Of a DNA stretch of 64,000 nucleotides, positions 1-9,026 are shown piece by piece. Made by a program: the position numbers and the translations under genes. Source of the DNA: Oscheius onirici (Eukaryota; Nematoda; Chromadorea; Rhabditida; Rhabditidae). Under the pieces are notes generated by a model. The model was not told the DNA's origin. It saw only the letters and a program-made list of their open reading frames with translations, and ran no database searches. Positions within the stretch are counted from its first letter, which is position 1; the number at the start of each line of letters is the position of its first letter. The stretch covers positions 5,146,001 to 5,210,000 of the forward strand of contig OW051471.1 of the NCBI GenBank assembly GCA_932521025.1, read 5' to 3'.

Positions 1-222
1 TTCCAAGAGCAAGACAATCTGACCGACTGGTATCGCGAGTTGGACAAGATGAACGTCTTTCTGGACAGTCAGCCGTCTCTCTCGACTCTCAGCTGCTCCA
101 CTGCCACTTCCATTCCCGTCTCCGCTCCTATTCCTGCCAAGTCCACTTTCGGCTACGGAGCCAAGGCTGTCGGAAACGCCCTCTACAACCGCGTCAGACA
201 AGTATTCCTATCCAAAAAGTAG
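1..222 (+). CDS. 3' end of an unidentified gene
   Basis: The frame is open from the first base of the window to a TAG at 220-222, giving about 73 C-terminal residues. The first ATG at 40 is internal, so the true start lies outside the window. The sequence is rich in Ser, Pro and Ala and ends in a basic stretch (RVRQVFLSKK). I do not recognise the family. Codon use is C-rich as in the neighbouring genes. An AATAAA polyadenylation signal lies at about 239-244 and a second about 40 bp further on. The next gene is on the opposite strand and converges on it, with its stop codon at 356. Confidence 0.5.
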   Translation, partial: FQEQDNLTDWYRELDKMNVFLDSQPSLSTLSCSTATSIPVSAPIPAKSTFGYGAKAVGNALYNRVRQVFLSKK

Positions 223-355
223 AAAACTTGAAGACGAGAATAAATGTTCATGCAGTTACATTATGTTACTAGGAGTGAATAAATAACTAAAACTCCAAAC
301 TCATAACTAAAGCTCCAAATTGAGTAAATGAATATCTGAGGTATAATACTGAAGT

Positions 356-3238
356 CTACTTTTTCTCATCCTCCTCTTTCTCCTTCCCGAGCAAATCAGC
401 CATTTCGACATCATTGGCGGGTTCTTCGGTCTTCACTGCCTTGCCCGACTGCTCCAGATTGCAATTCTTCGTTTCCTGGAGGAAGAAGTAGGCGACGATC
501 AGATTGATCAGTCCGAGGGCGATTGAGATCATGTGGATTCCAGGCTCATAGACTGTCTTGAGGGAAGTCTGGAATAGATTGTCTGCCTGCTAAATCCACT
601 TAAAATTGCTCCCAGGTCTCTGTGTGTGTGTCTGTGTGTTTGTCTGAAGCTCTACTTGAGGATAAGGAGGGGAGCTTTGTGCGCAAATTAGTTTTTAACA
701 AGTCGCGACAGGAAAAGCAAGTGCGCGAAAGGTTCTAACAACTGGTAGTTTCTTACTGGGACTGTATGACTGGAACAGAGTGACAAGGGGAGAAGGGAAG
801 GGATAGTAGGACTGAGACTCACTAAAGCTAGGAACGGGTGACCCGTTCAGGTCCTACATTTTGAAATTAGGCTTGGGAGGGAGCGGGTTCAAATATAATT
901 TCGGTAGTTTCTTTGGAGGATCAGGGAGGGACTGGAGAAGAGAAACAAAGGAGGAATGAATTTATACTTTAGCCCTGGAAGGGCGTTGCCAACCTTGTAT
1001 ATAGAGAAACTTACCAGCATCGAGGCAGCGATGTTGGCAATGCGACCGACAATCGAACAGGAAGCAGTGGAAGTGGCACGAACATCAGTTGGCATCAGCT
1101 CTGCTGATGCGAGGTAAGCCGGCTCCCAAATTTCAAGGAATTAGGAAGATTGACGGATTAAAGAATGTACAGGATGGTTTAAAAGGCCCCCCCCCCCCCC
1201 CCGACGTCAGCCATACCCCTCCCCCCTCCTGTTTTAAGCTTAAAGGGACAGTCTCATTTCAACCAGATAGGAACAAACTAGAAAGCCCGCGCATTCAGAC
1301 CTCAAACACCTCAAATATTGCATTTCCGTGTCAAGGGATTAGGAAGATTTAAGGATTAAAGCGAGCCTCCCCTATTGCGTATTATCAGTGTATTCGCATA
1401 TTATCTAAGTTCATGTATGCAGCCAAAGCGGGGGGGGGGCGCCTCGCTCACATAGCCTAGTGGATAAGAGCGTCGACTGTAAAACATATGGTCAGGGTTC
1501 GATTCTTCCGTGTGTGAAAATGTTTTGTAAATTGAGATTTCTTTTCGAGGTCCCAAATTGGGGGGGAGGGGGGAGGGTAAAGTTACGTTGAAAGGATTCC
1601 CATTTACGACCATTTTCAAAACGAACCAGATGGAAATGAAGACAAAGGCAGCCAGGTAACAAGCCGTGTAAAACCACTCTCCCTGAAATTGACATGAGGG
1701 TCGCATTACTCTGAACAAACTTTCAGACCGAACATCAAGAAGACAGTAACGAATACAAAGAAGAAGATGGCCAAACCCTGAGAAGCCAAAAGGATGAATC
1801 TTCTGCCCATCCACGGTAAGTATCCGTCTGCGAAACCGAGAACAATTCTCACAGACGAGAGAAGAATCGAACTGAGGAACTGTCCAACCCAGAAGTTCTT
1901 TGACATGTCTCCTCCCGACAGATCCTACAACTGTTTTGTAACACTGTTTTAAGATTGAACTGACCGTAAGATAGACAGAACATCCGACCACTCCCCACAT
2001 ACACCAAAGAACAAGGATGTTTCGGCGGAGAGTGCTATCCTTAAAGACGGTCATCATGTTGCTCTTTTGTTCCGGAGCATCGGAATCCTTCTTCTCCTCT
2101 GGTGGCGGATGAGGTTCAAAGGGCAGTCCGGCCAGAGCAGCAAGACGTTTACGACTCTCTTCCGACTCCTCAAAGCGACCCTGTATACTTCTCCGATTAC
2201 AAAGGAAGTCTGTTTGTCTGACCATTCTCTTGAGCCAGATGTGCGACTCTGGAAGGACGAGCCAGACAATGACGAACGTGATCAGTGAGATGACCGCAGA
2301 GACATAGGAACTCAGACGCCATTCTCCGGTGAAGAGACAGACTAGAGTCAACATCAGTCTGGCATTGGCCCTGAAGTACGTTGAATTTTTCGTAATCATC
2401 ACCTACCAGTTACTGAAAGTCCTCAGCTTGAATCTTTGATGGGCAGAGACCAGTTCGGAGAAGTAGGCAAATCCCACAATCATGCTACCTGCGATTCCAA
2501 AGCCAGTCACCATTCTCAGAAGATAGAATGCGGGGATGTTGTTCACAAGACCTAAAGTTAGGGTGTTTGGCGAAATATTTTGAACTCAAACCAGATGCGA
2601 AAAGAGCCGGAATTCCAATGAACAAGGACAAGAGGAAAGTTTTTCGACGACCGATTCGGTCGGCGACGTATCCGAGAATGATGTTTCCTAAACCAAAAGT
2701 TGCCATAAAAAAGAAACACTAACCGATCAACACTCCGACATATTGAACAAAGGCAGGGCGGAAGCTAAAATGGTTGATGTTTATCTGACGGCTCAGAACT
2801 TACTCTCTCCATCCGGGCTTGCAGAAAATGCCGAATTCCATGGCGGCTGACTCGTAGTACTTGTGAGAGTATGTCTCGACACATTCGGACTAAAAATAGC
2901 TTTCTTTTCCACTGATTGTGAGTGTGCAGTACCTTTTCTAAGGCTGTAGTTGCGTTCAAACACAGGTCCGGGCACAGGTCGGGATCACAGTTCATACACG
3001 AAAAAAATTAGTTTATCTCTATATTTTAAGCGCTCACCTTGTTCTTGGGCACATAGTAACATCTTTCTCCCACACAGGTCGTCTTCGGAGTGTAGTTGAG
3101 GAAAATGGGGAAGACTATAGAATTTTTGTATTGAAATAGATAAGAAGTACCTTGCTGAATCGAGAAGAAGTGACACATTTGGTAGGAGAGAAGGACCAAG
3201 ACGTCCACCCGCCATACCCCAGCTGGTAGGAGACCCAT
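356..3238 (-). CDS. SLC22-type organic ion transporter (MFS), spliced
   Basis: This is a membrane transporter of the major facilitator superfamily, SLC22 (organic cation/anion) branch. Reading leftwards from about 3238, exons give a short N-terminus, a first membrane segment, a Cys-rich extracellular loop (CVGERCYYVPKNK, then CDPDLCPDLC), and the SLC22 signature GYVADRIGRRKTF after membrane segment 2. Next come the loop PESHIWL, membrane segments 7-10, a YTAEL-like AELMPTDVR motif and a final TM12 ending in an acidic Lys-rich tail. Most introns are about 40 bp. Two near the 3' end are long (590-1014 and about 1110-1618) and filled with repeats. The intron 2999-3037 has a normal GTGAG donor but ends in CG rather than AG. 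The start is uncertain: ATG at 3238 follows an AG acceptor-like TTCTTGCAG, which could be a trans-splice site. The substrate cannot be told. Confidence 0.82.
595..1000 (+). repeat. interspersed repeat, copy A, filling an SLC22 intron
   Basis: This segment shares its left end (CCACTT..AATTGCTCCCAGG, then a GT-rich run), a central GCGGGTTyrAAAT stretch and its right end (CTTTAGCCCTGGAAGGGCG) with the sequence at 4110-4800 in reverse orientation. The two are therefore copies of one repeat family in inverted orientation. Copy A covers nearly the whole 590-1014 intron, starting about 5 bp from the acceptor and ending about 14 bp from the donor. No coding potential was seen. Confidence 0.7.
1134..1361. 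repeat. short direct repeat pair in SLC22 intron
   Basis: A 30-bp sequence starting CAAGGAATTAGGAAGATT at 1134-1164 recurs imperfectly at 1332-1361. Between them lie a run of fourteen C and a C-rich tract, and further downstream are G-rich runs at about 1428-1438 and 1560-1580. This looks like insertion debris inside the long SLC22 intron rather than a gene. Confidence 0.5.
1448..1517 (+). ncRNA. tRNA-like sequence (pseudogene or SINE head)
   Basis: The stretch has an A-box-like TAGCCTAGTGG, a GACTGTAAAA anticodon-loop-like segment (GTA, Tyr-like) and a B-box-like GGGTTCGATTC. TCACATA at 1448-1454 pairs with TGTGTGA at 1511-1517. The D, anticodon and T stems have mismatches, so I read it as a decayed tRNA or a tRNA-derived SINE inside the SLC22 intron, not a functional tRNA. 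It is on the strand opposite to the host gene. Confidence 0.45.
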
Positions 3239-4109
3239 CCCCCTTCCGGATCAGGAGTTTGAACCCTGCAAGAATGTGTTTTTTCGAGAAGAGAAAGTAA
3301 CAGAAGGTCTCGTGGTACGTGCAAATGATGCAAAACAGTATACTTGGGCGACTCGACTCGAAGCACCCCACGAGTCGACTCGACTCGACATGGCCCACGA
3401 GTCGGACTCGAATCGGAATCGAGTCGAGATTTTTGACTCGACGCCCAAGTACACAAAACAGGAGACGGGACTGTTTACGTCGGATATCTCAAAGACGGCA
3501 TCCGATCCTTTAATCTTCAAAAAAAACTGCTGTTTCGACAGAAACGAGCAGAAAGCGACACTCGAGGTGAGATAATTGAAAAGGTCACTGGATCGGGTAC
3601 GCGGCGGATGGCAGTGATCGAGCAAACATCAGTTCGCGCGGAAAATACGTGCCGAACTAAAGAATTTGTTTGTTTTAGGACGTTCAATTGGAAAAGGGGA
3701 AATAAATGAACTATTCGTAACTGAACCGAAGAGTACAAGAGAGTAGACGAGACAGATGGTCAGTGCAGTCAACGTGACTGGCCAGAGGGAATGGGCGGAG
3801 CAAAAAGGTCAGCATCTTAAAGGACTGCTCGGGTTTAACTGAGATCATCCAGACAGATCTGTCTGGCCTAAGTTAAGACCAAAATAGAACTGTACCATTT
3901 ACCCGCAAAAAATCAATGATATTTATGTATTGATACAAGTGAAAACTTCTTATCTTTTAGAAAGAGACTAAAGATAAGCAGCGCTGTTGCAATGAGAATT
4001 ACACAGGGAGGTATCAGTGCTCCCGCACCTCCATAATCTAAAGACAAATCTCCTGTTGACAAACAGTAATCCTAAAGAATTTTTAGAACTTGAAGAAAAA
4101 TTTATAAAA
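3239..4109. other. intergenic, no gene seen
   Basis: This 870-bp stretch separates the SLC22 start from the upstream repeat. It holds a GACTC/GAGTC-rich tract (listed separately) and a perfect 18-bp palindrome, CCAGACAGATCTGTCTGG, near 3850. The open frames here overlap one another in several frames and show no recognisable protein. Confidence 0.5.
3348..3440. repeat. GACTC/GAGTC pentamer-rich tract
   Basis: Runs of the pentamer GACTC and its complement GAGTC alternate over about 90 bp, making several short palindromes such as GAGTCGACTC. No gene uses it. It lies about 110 bp upstream of the inferred SLC22 start. Confidence 0.6.
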
Positions 4110-4800
4110 CAAGGTTTGCAACGCCCTTCCAGGGCTAAAGTTACCTACTATGGTCTGTTCAAAAAGAAGAGGGGTTACCATAAGATTTTAGCTCTTCTCT
4201 TCGAGACCCAATTTCAAACCCGCTTCTGCCCAACCAAGGCATCCATCCTCCCGAGGTCGGTAAATTGGTAGTAGCATGCTACAAAGATAAAGCGTTCTTG
4301 GAGTCAGACTTGGCACCTGTCCAGATTATAGAACGTAAGCCTGATTTCTCTGGCCCCTCAGATTAGACCCGCACGCAATTGAGCTTGCTCTGGCGTTGAT
4401 TACGGGGTAAACTTTATCTTTAACTTTATCTTCGAGACCCACTAAGCACACAATCGAAATACAAAACGAGAGAAATGATACAGACCACGTGCTCCTGTTC
4501 TCCCCTATCTCTGTTCTCCAGTTGTGATATTACCCCGTTGGAGCTAAAGTTATAGTAGAACCCCTTGAACGCTTTCCCGTATTCCTAACCCGCGCTTGAC
4601 TCTTTACTGTCTGGAAACTATCCCCAGCCAAAAATAATCAAAGTCCACGCAATTGCAAATTGACTTGCCCAAACCTGTTACACTAACTCCTTTCCCCTCA
4701 ATTGTGCGCACAAATTGCTCCATTTTGATTGCCAATTAAAGCTTCCGACAGACATACAGACACACACACACACAGAGACCTGGGAGCAATTTAAAGTGGA
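4110..4800 (-). repeat. interspersed repeat, copy B, upstream of the 530-residue gene
   Basis: This is the longer, inverted relative of the repeat at 595-1000. The shared parts are CGCCCTTCCAGGGCTAAAG at the left end and a CA-rich run followed by CCTGGGAGCAATTTAAAGTGG at the right end. It ends only 73 bp before the ATG of the next gene, so it may supply that gene's promoter. No transposase-like frame was found. Confidence 0.65.
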
Positions 4801-4873
4801 TTCAGAAAGAAACACTAAAAGCAATTAAGAATTAGCGGAAGAGTTAAAGTAACAAGGACAATTTGCTCGGAAG

Positions 4874-6466
4874 ATGGCTTCGAAGTCGACTGCTCCGAAG
4901 AGTGGTGGACCTCCTTCCGCCGTTCCCAAGTCTGCTGGACCAGCGTCTGGTGGAAAGAACATGCTGCCGACTCTGGACGATGTGCAGAAGACGCCTGGAC
5001 AAGATGTGACTGCGGATGAACTGAAGAAGCTGCAGACGACGGGTGTTCTACCACTTGGCATCAACTTGGCCATGCATCCATCTCTTCACAAAGTCAAAAG
5101 TGGACAGAATGAGTACCTCGTCGTCATGGTCGATGCTCCTCCATGCGGCTGTCGTAAAGTGAATGGCAAGAAGGAACGTTGTCGTCAGCACAGGGCTCTC
5201 CGTAGACACAAGAAGAAGACGAAGAAGAAGATGGTCAAGGACGACGACAGCGACCGACAGAAGCTGGGAGCACTCCGTCATGCCGAAGATTCGGAAGAGG
5301 AAGGCGACCAGGTCATCGAGGGAGCCTACACTCCGGACAAGATCTGTGCCATTGGACCGGCTGGAGCTGCCATCATTGTGGCCATCGACACGGCTGACAA
5401 CCCGAATGCTGCTCCGAGAGTGCCCTTGGACAAGAAGGAGCCGATCCGTGGAATCCTCGTCAAAGGACCCCAGGATTGTCCTCAGTTCATTCCGGAAGAC
5501 AAGCTGAAAGGAGAGCCCAAGTTTGCCCATTTCACTCGTGGAACTCTCGTCCAGAATGCCAAGGGTGAACATGTCTTCTTCCCGGACGCTGGACCCAAGT
5601 TCGATGCGAAGGGATCGCCCATCCACATGACTGTCGAAGGAGCCAACTTGATTGTAGAGAATCAAGTGGGAGAGAAGCTGCACATTGCTGGAATGGTCGA
5701 TGTCAACGAGAGTGGAATGCCAGTCTTCCGTCAGATCGATGTCGACCATCCTGCTCCTCAAGACAAGCTGGCTACAGTCGGAGTTCTGGCTACTGTCGAT
5801 GGAGAGACTCAGTTCATCCAGACCAAAGGACAGACTGTCGGTTCTGGAGACAATGCCCCGGTTCTCCCTGTCACCAAGGATGGACCTCAAGCTCCTGGAA
5901 CAGTTCTGGCTGAAGTCGTCTACAAAGAGAACAAGTTGCAGGTGGTGGCTGTTGGACAGAGTGGAGGAGCTGAACAGGTCGCAACTGTAGTCCAGGGCGA
6001 CTTCAATCAGCCCGTTCTCATTGCCAAGAAGGGTGGTCGTCTCGAAAAGAATGGAATTGTCTGCTACGATCAGGCCAAGGTCAAGGAGGCCGAATGGAAG
6101 ACTCTGGCTACTGCTCAACAGGAACTGCTCAAGCAAGCTGCTGCTGACATCGAGAAGAACAATGTCGCTGTAGCTGCTGCTGTCACTGGCAAGACTCAAG
6201 ACCAGATTCGCAAGGAGATGGAAGAAGCCAAAGCCAACACCTTCGGTCCTCAGGAAGTCATCTCGCAGTCCTTTGCTCAGGGATATCAGGCCAACAGAAG
6301 TATCTTCTGCTACAAGACTGCTGGTGGAGGAGCCGAAGGAACAGGCAAGCCGAGTGGACCAGCTGGAGGCGGATACCAGTATACGGGAGGAGAAGTCGCT
6401 TCCGTTGCCTTCACTGATGGCAAAGGAGGCAATGGACCGAGGAGCGTCTTCATGGGTGGCAAGTAG
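4874..6466 (+). CDS. single-exon 530-residue protein, family not recognised
   Basis: One uninterrupted frame runs from ATG 4874 to TAG 6466, although the other long genes here carry an intron every 100-500 bp. The N-terminal 40 residues are Ser/Pro/Ala/Gly-rich. Residues about 85-125 hold a CGC..C motif and a strongly basic stretch (RRHKKKTKKK), then an acidic patch. From about 150 to 420 the chain is a succession of short beta-like, Gly/Val/Asp-rich segments that resemble each other loosely. Residues 405-450 look alpha-helical (Ala/Glu/Lys/Gln-rich), and the C-terminus is Gly-rich. Codons are strongly biased to a C-ending subset, as in highly expressed genes. There is no signal peptide or membrane segment. 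AATAAA lies 13 bp after the stop. No known function can be assigned. The 383-codon frame on the opposite strand is a shadow of this bias. Confidence 0.75.
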   Translation: MASKSTAPKSGGPPSAVPKSAGPASGGKNMLPTLDDVQKTPGQDVTADELKKLQTTGVLPLGINLAMHPSLHKVKSGQNEYLVVMVDAPPCGCRKVNGKKERCRQHRALRRHKKKTKKKMVKDDDSDRQKLGALRHAEDSEEEGDQVIEGAYTPDKICAIGPAGAAIIVAIDTADNPNAAPRVPLDKKEPIRGILVKGPQDCPQFIPEDKLKGEPKFAHFTRGTLVQNAKGEHVFFPDAGPKFDAKGSPIHMTVEGANLIVENQVGEKLHIAGMVDVNESGMPVFRQIDVDHPAPQDKLATVGVLATVDGETQFIQTKGQTVGSGDNAPVLPVTKDGPQAPGTVLAEVVYKENKLQVVAVGQSGGAEQVATVVQGDFNQPVLIAKKGGRLEKNGIVCYDQAKVKEAEWKTLATAQQELLKQAAADIEKNNVAVAAAVTGKTQDQIRKEMEEAKANTFGPQEVISQSFAQGYQANRSIFCYKTAGGGAEGTGKPSGPAGGGYQYTGGEVASVAFTDGKGGNGPRSVFMGGK

Positions 6467-6683
6467 ACCACGACTCCCAATAAATGTGTCTCCAGAAAGT
6501 GTTCTTTCCTTGTTTTCTCTTACAAGGGAAGTGTTCTCAATCTATTTCGAGCAAACAACCTCTGCTCCCTTTTTCCTGAGCGAAGATACCAGGCTAAATT
6601 AGGATGAGGGTAACAAAAACTAAAATAAATATTCATTCGGCGGTTCATTTTTTTGCGTTGTCGTCAATCTTAAATTTGAATTA

Positions 6684-8648
6684 CTAGAGGCATGAAAGAA
6701 TCAAAACCTGCTGGTATCTTCTTCGCGTAACATCGAGAATGCTTTCTTTTTGTGAGTTATATTTCGGTTTCTGGTCCGGTTGATTTGTTGCTCCAAGACC
6801 TGATCGATTGTTTTTCACGTCGTTTATTACCTAAAAAGCGCACATTGCAAGAGAACACTATAGAACATACCGGCTCTACTCGTCCTTTTCCTTGTTTTCC
6901 TAGACCTTCTCCTTCTTGCCAGCCCATTCCCTTCAATAGCTTGAATCCTTTGTTTTCAGCTCCGATTGTGCTTGATTTTGAGGGACCTGGTTTCTGATAT
7001 CCCGAGGTTAAACGCGCTGAAACAACCAATAAATAAAAAGAACATGGAAAGCATACCGGCTATAGGTCTGGCTAAACATCCTGAGTACGGGTTAGATCGA
7101 TCTGATGTTCGATTTTTCGATGTTGCCGGGCCTTCGGATCCCACATATCGTCTCCGATGGGCAGCACGATCAAATCCGGCAAATTTATGTTCCTCCTATT
7201 TTTCCTCCCATTTGAGGCTTGAAAAAGAAAACTTACATACTTGTTCAGTCCGTAAGCAGCCTTGAGCATTTTCATGGATATTCTTCGAGCAGTTTCGCCT
7301 CGGACAACTTGAGGAGCGGTTTGAACAGTATTTTCTTGGATTAGTCCCGGTTCACAGCCCGGACAAGTGTTGTTTCCTATAGGAAACAAAGGTAGGATTG
7401 AAATAAACAAATTTACCGTAATGTACGTGAAATATAAGACTCTGCCCTTGAAAATAAACGCTATCGCCATGGACGAGTTCCTTGTCCTCATCGTATTCAA
7501 TCTCGTAATCGTTCAGAAGCACCCGAAGGTATGTAACTTTCTTCACCACAAACGAATTACTTTCTGGTACAAATTCAAGATGCAGTAAGTGCTGAAAAGG
7601 GTAAAAGTTTTGGAGAGGGGAACTAACCTTTGGAACTGCCGGATGCTCCAATACTACATCGGATTGTGGATCTCGCCCGATCGTGCCTCCAGGAATCGTT
7701 AAAATATGCAAATTCTTTTGATGGTCAATAATTCTTAGCAAAGGAGCATGAGAGATTCGTTCATCTGAAAATAGTTTTATTAAGACAACTAAAAAGCCCT
7801 ACCTTTGACCATCTGATCGCGTTCATCCAGTGCTCTTTCATCGTCATTTTCCTCTTCTGAGAGTTCGGAATAATCGTCAGACGAGCCTTCTCTTGGTTGT
7901 TCTTTTGAATACAGACGCTACTGGGGAAATATAAAATAGTACCTGCGGCACCAGCGTCTTCCGAGTAGAAACACACAAAGCTTGGATCGTCGGTCTGTAT
8001 CATTTCTCTCGTTTTGTATTTCGATTGTTCTTTTAGTAATCGCCGCCTCATAATCTCTACCTTTTCTTCTCCATTGACCTGAAGTTTTGTGAAATTGACT
8101 GAAAACACCAAACCTCGCCAAGTTTTTCTTTTCCTCGATGTCGTGCCTCTTTTTTACCTACTTTATCGACCATTGACAACAGCAAGCTGCAAATACTAGC
8201 TGCTTCTTGATCCAAACGGTCAAATTCTCTTCCTAGGACTTGTTTGGCCCGTCCTTCGTGTGTTGCTCCAGACCATTTCACTGAAAAAAGATACTGAAGA
8301 GAAAAAAAATGTACTTACAGGGTTGAATACATTTATACACTTCGTATTTGTACGTCTCTTCGTTGAAAATGTAATACGTTTGTGTTTCATTGTGGAAGAA
8401 CAGTCCGGTGCTCTGAAGAACGAGTGAATTGGTGGGTAAAAGCTCTTACCGGATCATAAAAGTAGTCGGTATCTCTCGAATAATACTGTCCGTAGGCTTC
8501 AATATAGTCGAATCCTGGTGGAACTTTGGAGTGAAAAACTTCGCTAGCAGCACTCGCGACCATATCAGCTATGCTCATCTGGAAGAAGAAAGCAAGCGTT
8601 TTTAACAACAAGCGGAAAGTCACTCACCCCTTCGGCCATAAAATCCAT
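6684..8648 (-). CDS. AGGF1: AGGF1-like protein (OCRE, FHA and G-patch domains)
   Basis: The domain order is that of angiogenic factor with G-patch and FHA domains 1, a nuclear RNA-linked protein. ATG 8648 gives MDFMAEG. The next exon holds an OCRE-like aromatic repeat (GFDYIEAYGQYYSRDTDYFY). A linker with an acidic stretch (SEEENDDE) leads to an FHA domain (IPGGTIGRDPQSDVVL, with the binding Gly-Arg and Ser) around 7400-7740, then a CPGCEPG motif and YGLNKY. The G-patch is at about 6830-6960 (KGFKLLKGMGWQEGEGLGKQ). The tail ends RSGLGATN..RRRYQQV. About ten introns of 35-60 bp are used. A TTTAG acceptor sits upstream of the start. Length is somewhat under the human protein. The gene is divergent to ACY1. 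Confidence 0.85.
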
Positions 8649-9026
8649 TTTTGCAGTCTTTAGCTTTTTCTAAATAGATGTTACTTGCGTAAATATAAAA
8701 AAAGTTGGAAAAGAAAGAGCAAAAATACATAATGCCGGAGAACCAGTGTTTGAGTGCGGGTTTTCAATGTTGTTGCGTACATTGCGCTTACGCAAGGAAA
8801 GCAGAAAATATTTTATCATATTCTTTGTCACATCACAATTTACAACCATTTGCGTTATCTTATCTCTGTTCGCAGTTCTATCTTTCCGACAAATATTGCC
8901 CGGCTATAGCTGCAGTTCCTTCAGTTGTAACAATCTGTTGAACCAGTCTTCTTATTCAAGACAACACACCCAAACTTGTTTCTATTTTTATGTGTGCAGT
9001 AAATATTTTTCAGCGTTTTGAGAACA
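8649..9026. promoter_or_regulatory. shared AGGF1/ACY1 5' region
   Basis: This 378-bp interval separates two divergent starts, so it must contain both promoters. No TATA box was seen. TATTTTTCAG at about 9004-9013 lies 13 bases before the ACY1 ATG with no upstream coding exon, which fits a trans-splice acceptor. A TTTAG lies about 25 bases before the AGGF1 start on the other strand. Confidence 0.4.

Noticed and set aside
5048-6199. 383-codon open frame antisense to the 530-residue gene
   Set aside because: Ser/Leu/Asp-rich composition mirrors the codon bias of the plus-strand gene; no splice or family support.
7900-7990. A 22-25-bp micro-intron or frameshift in AGGF1
   Set aside because: A 59-bp canonical intron starting GTGTGT after PSF restores the frame.
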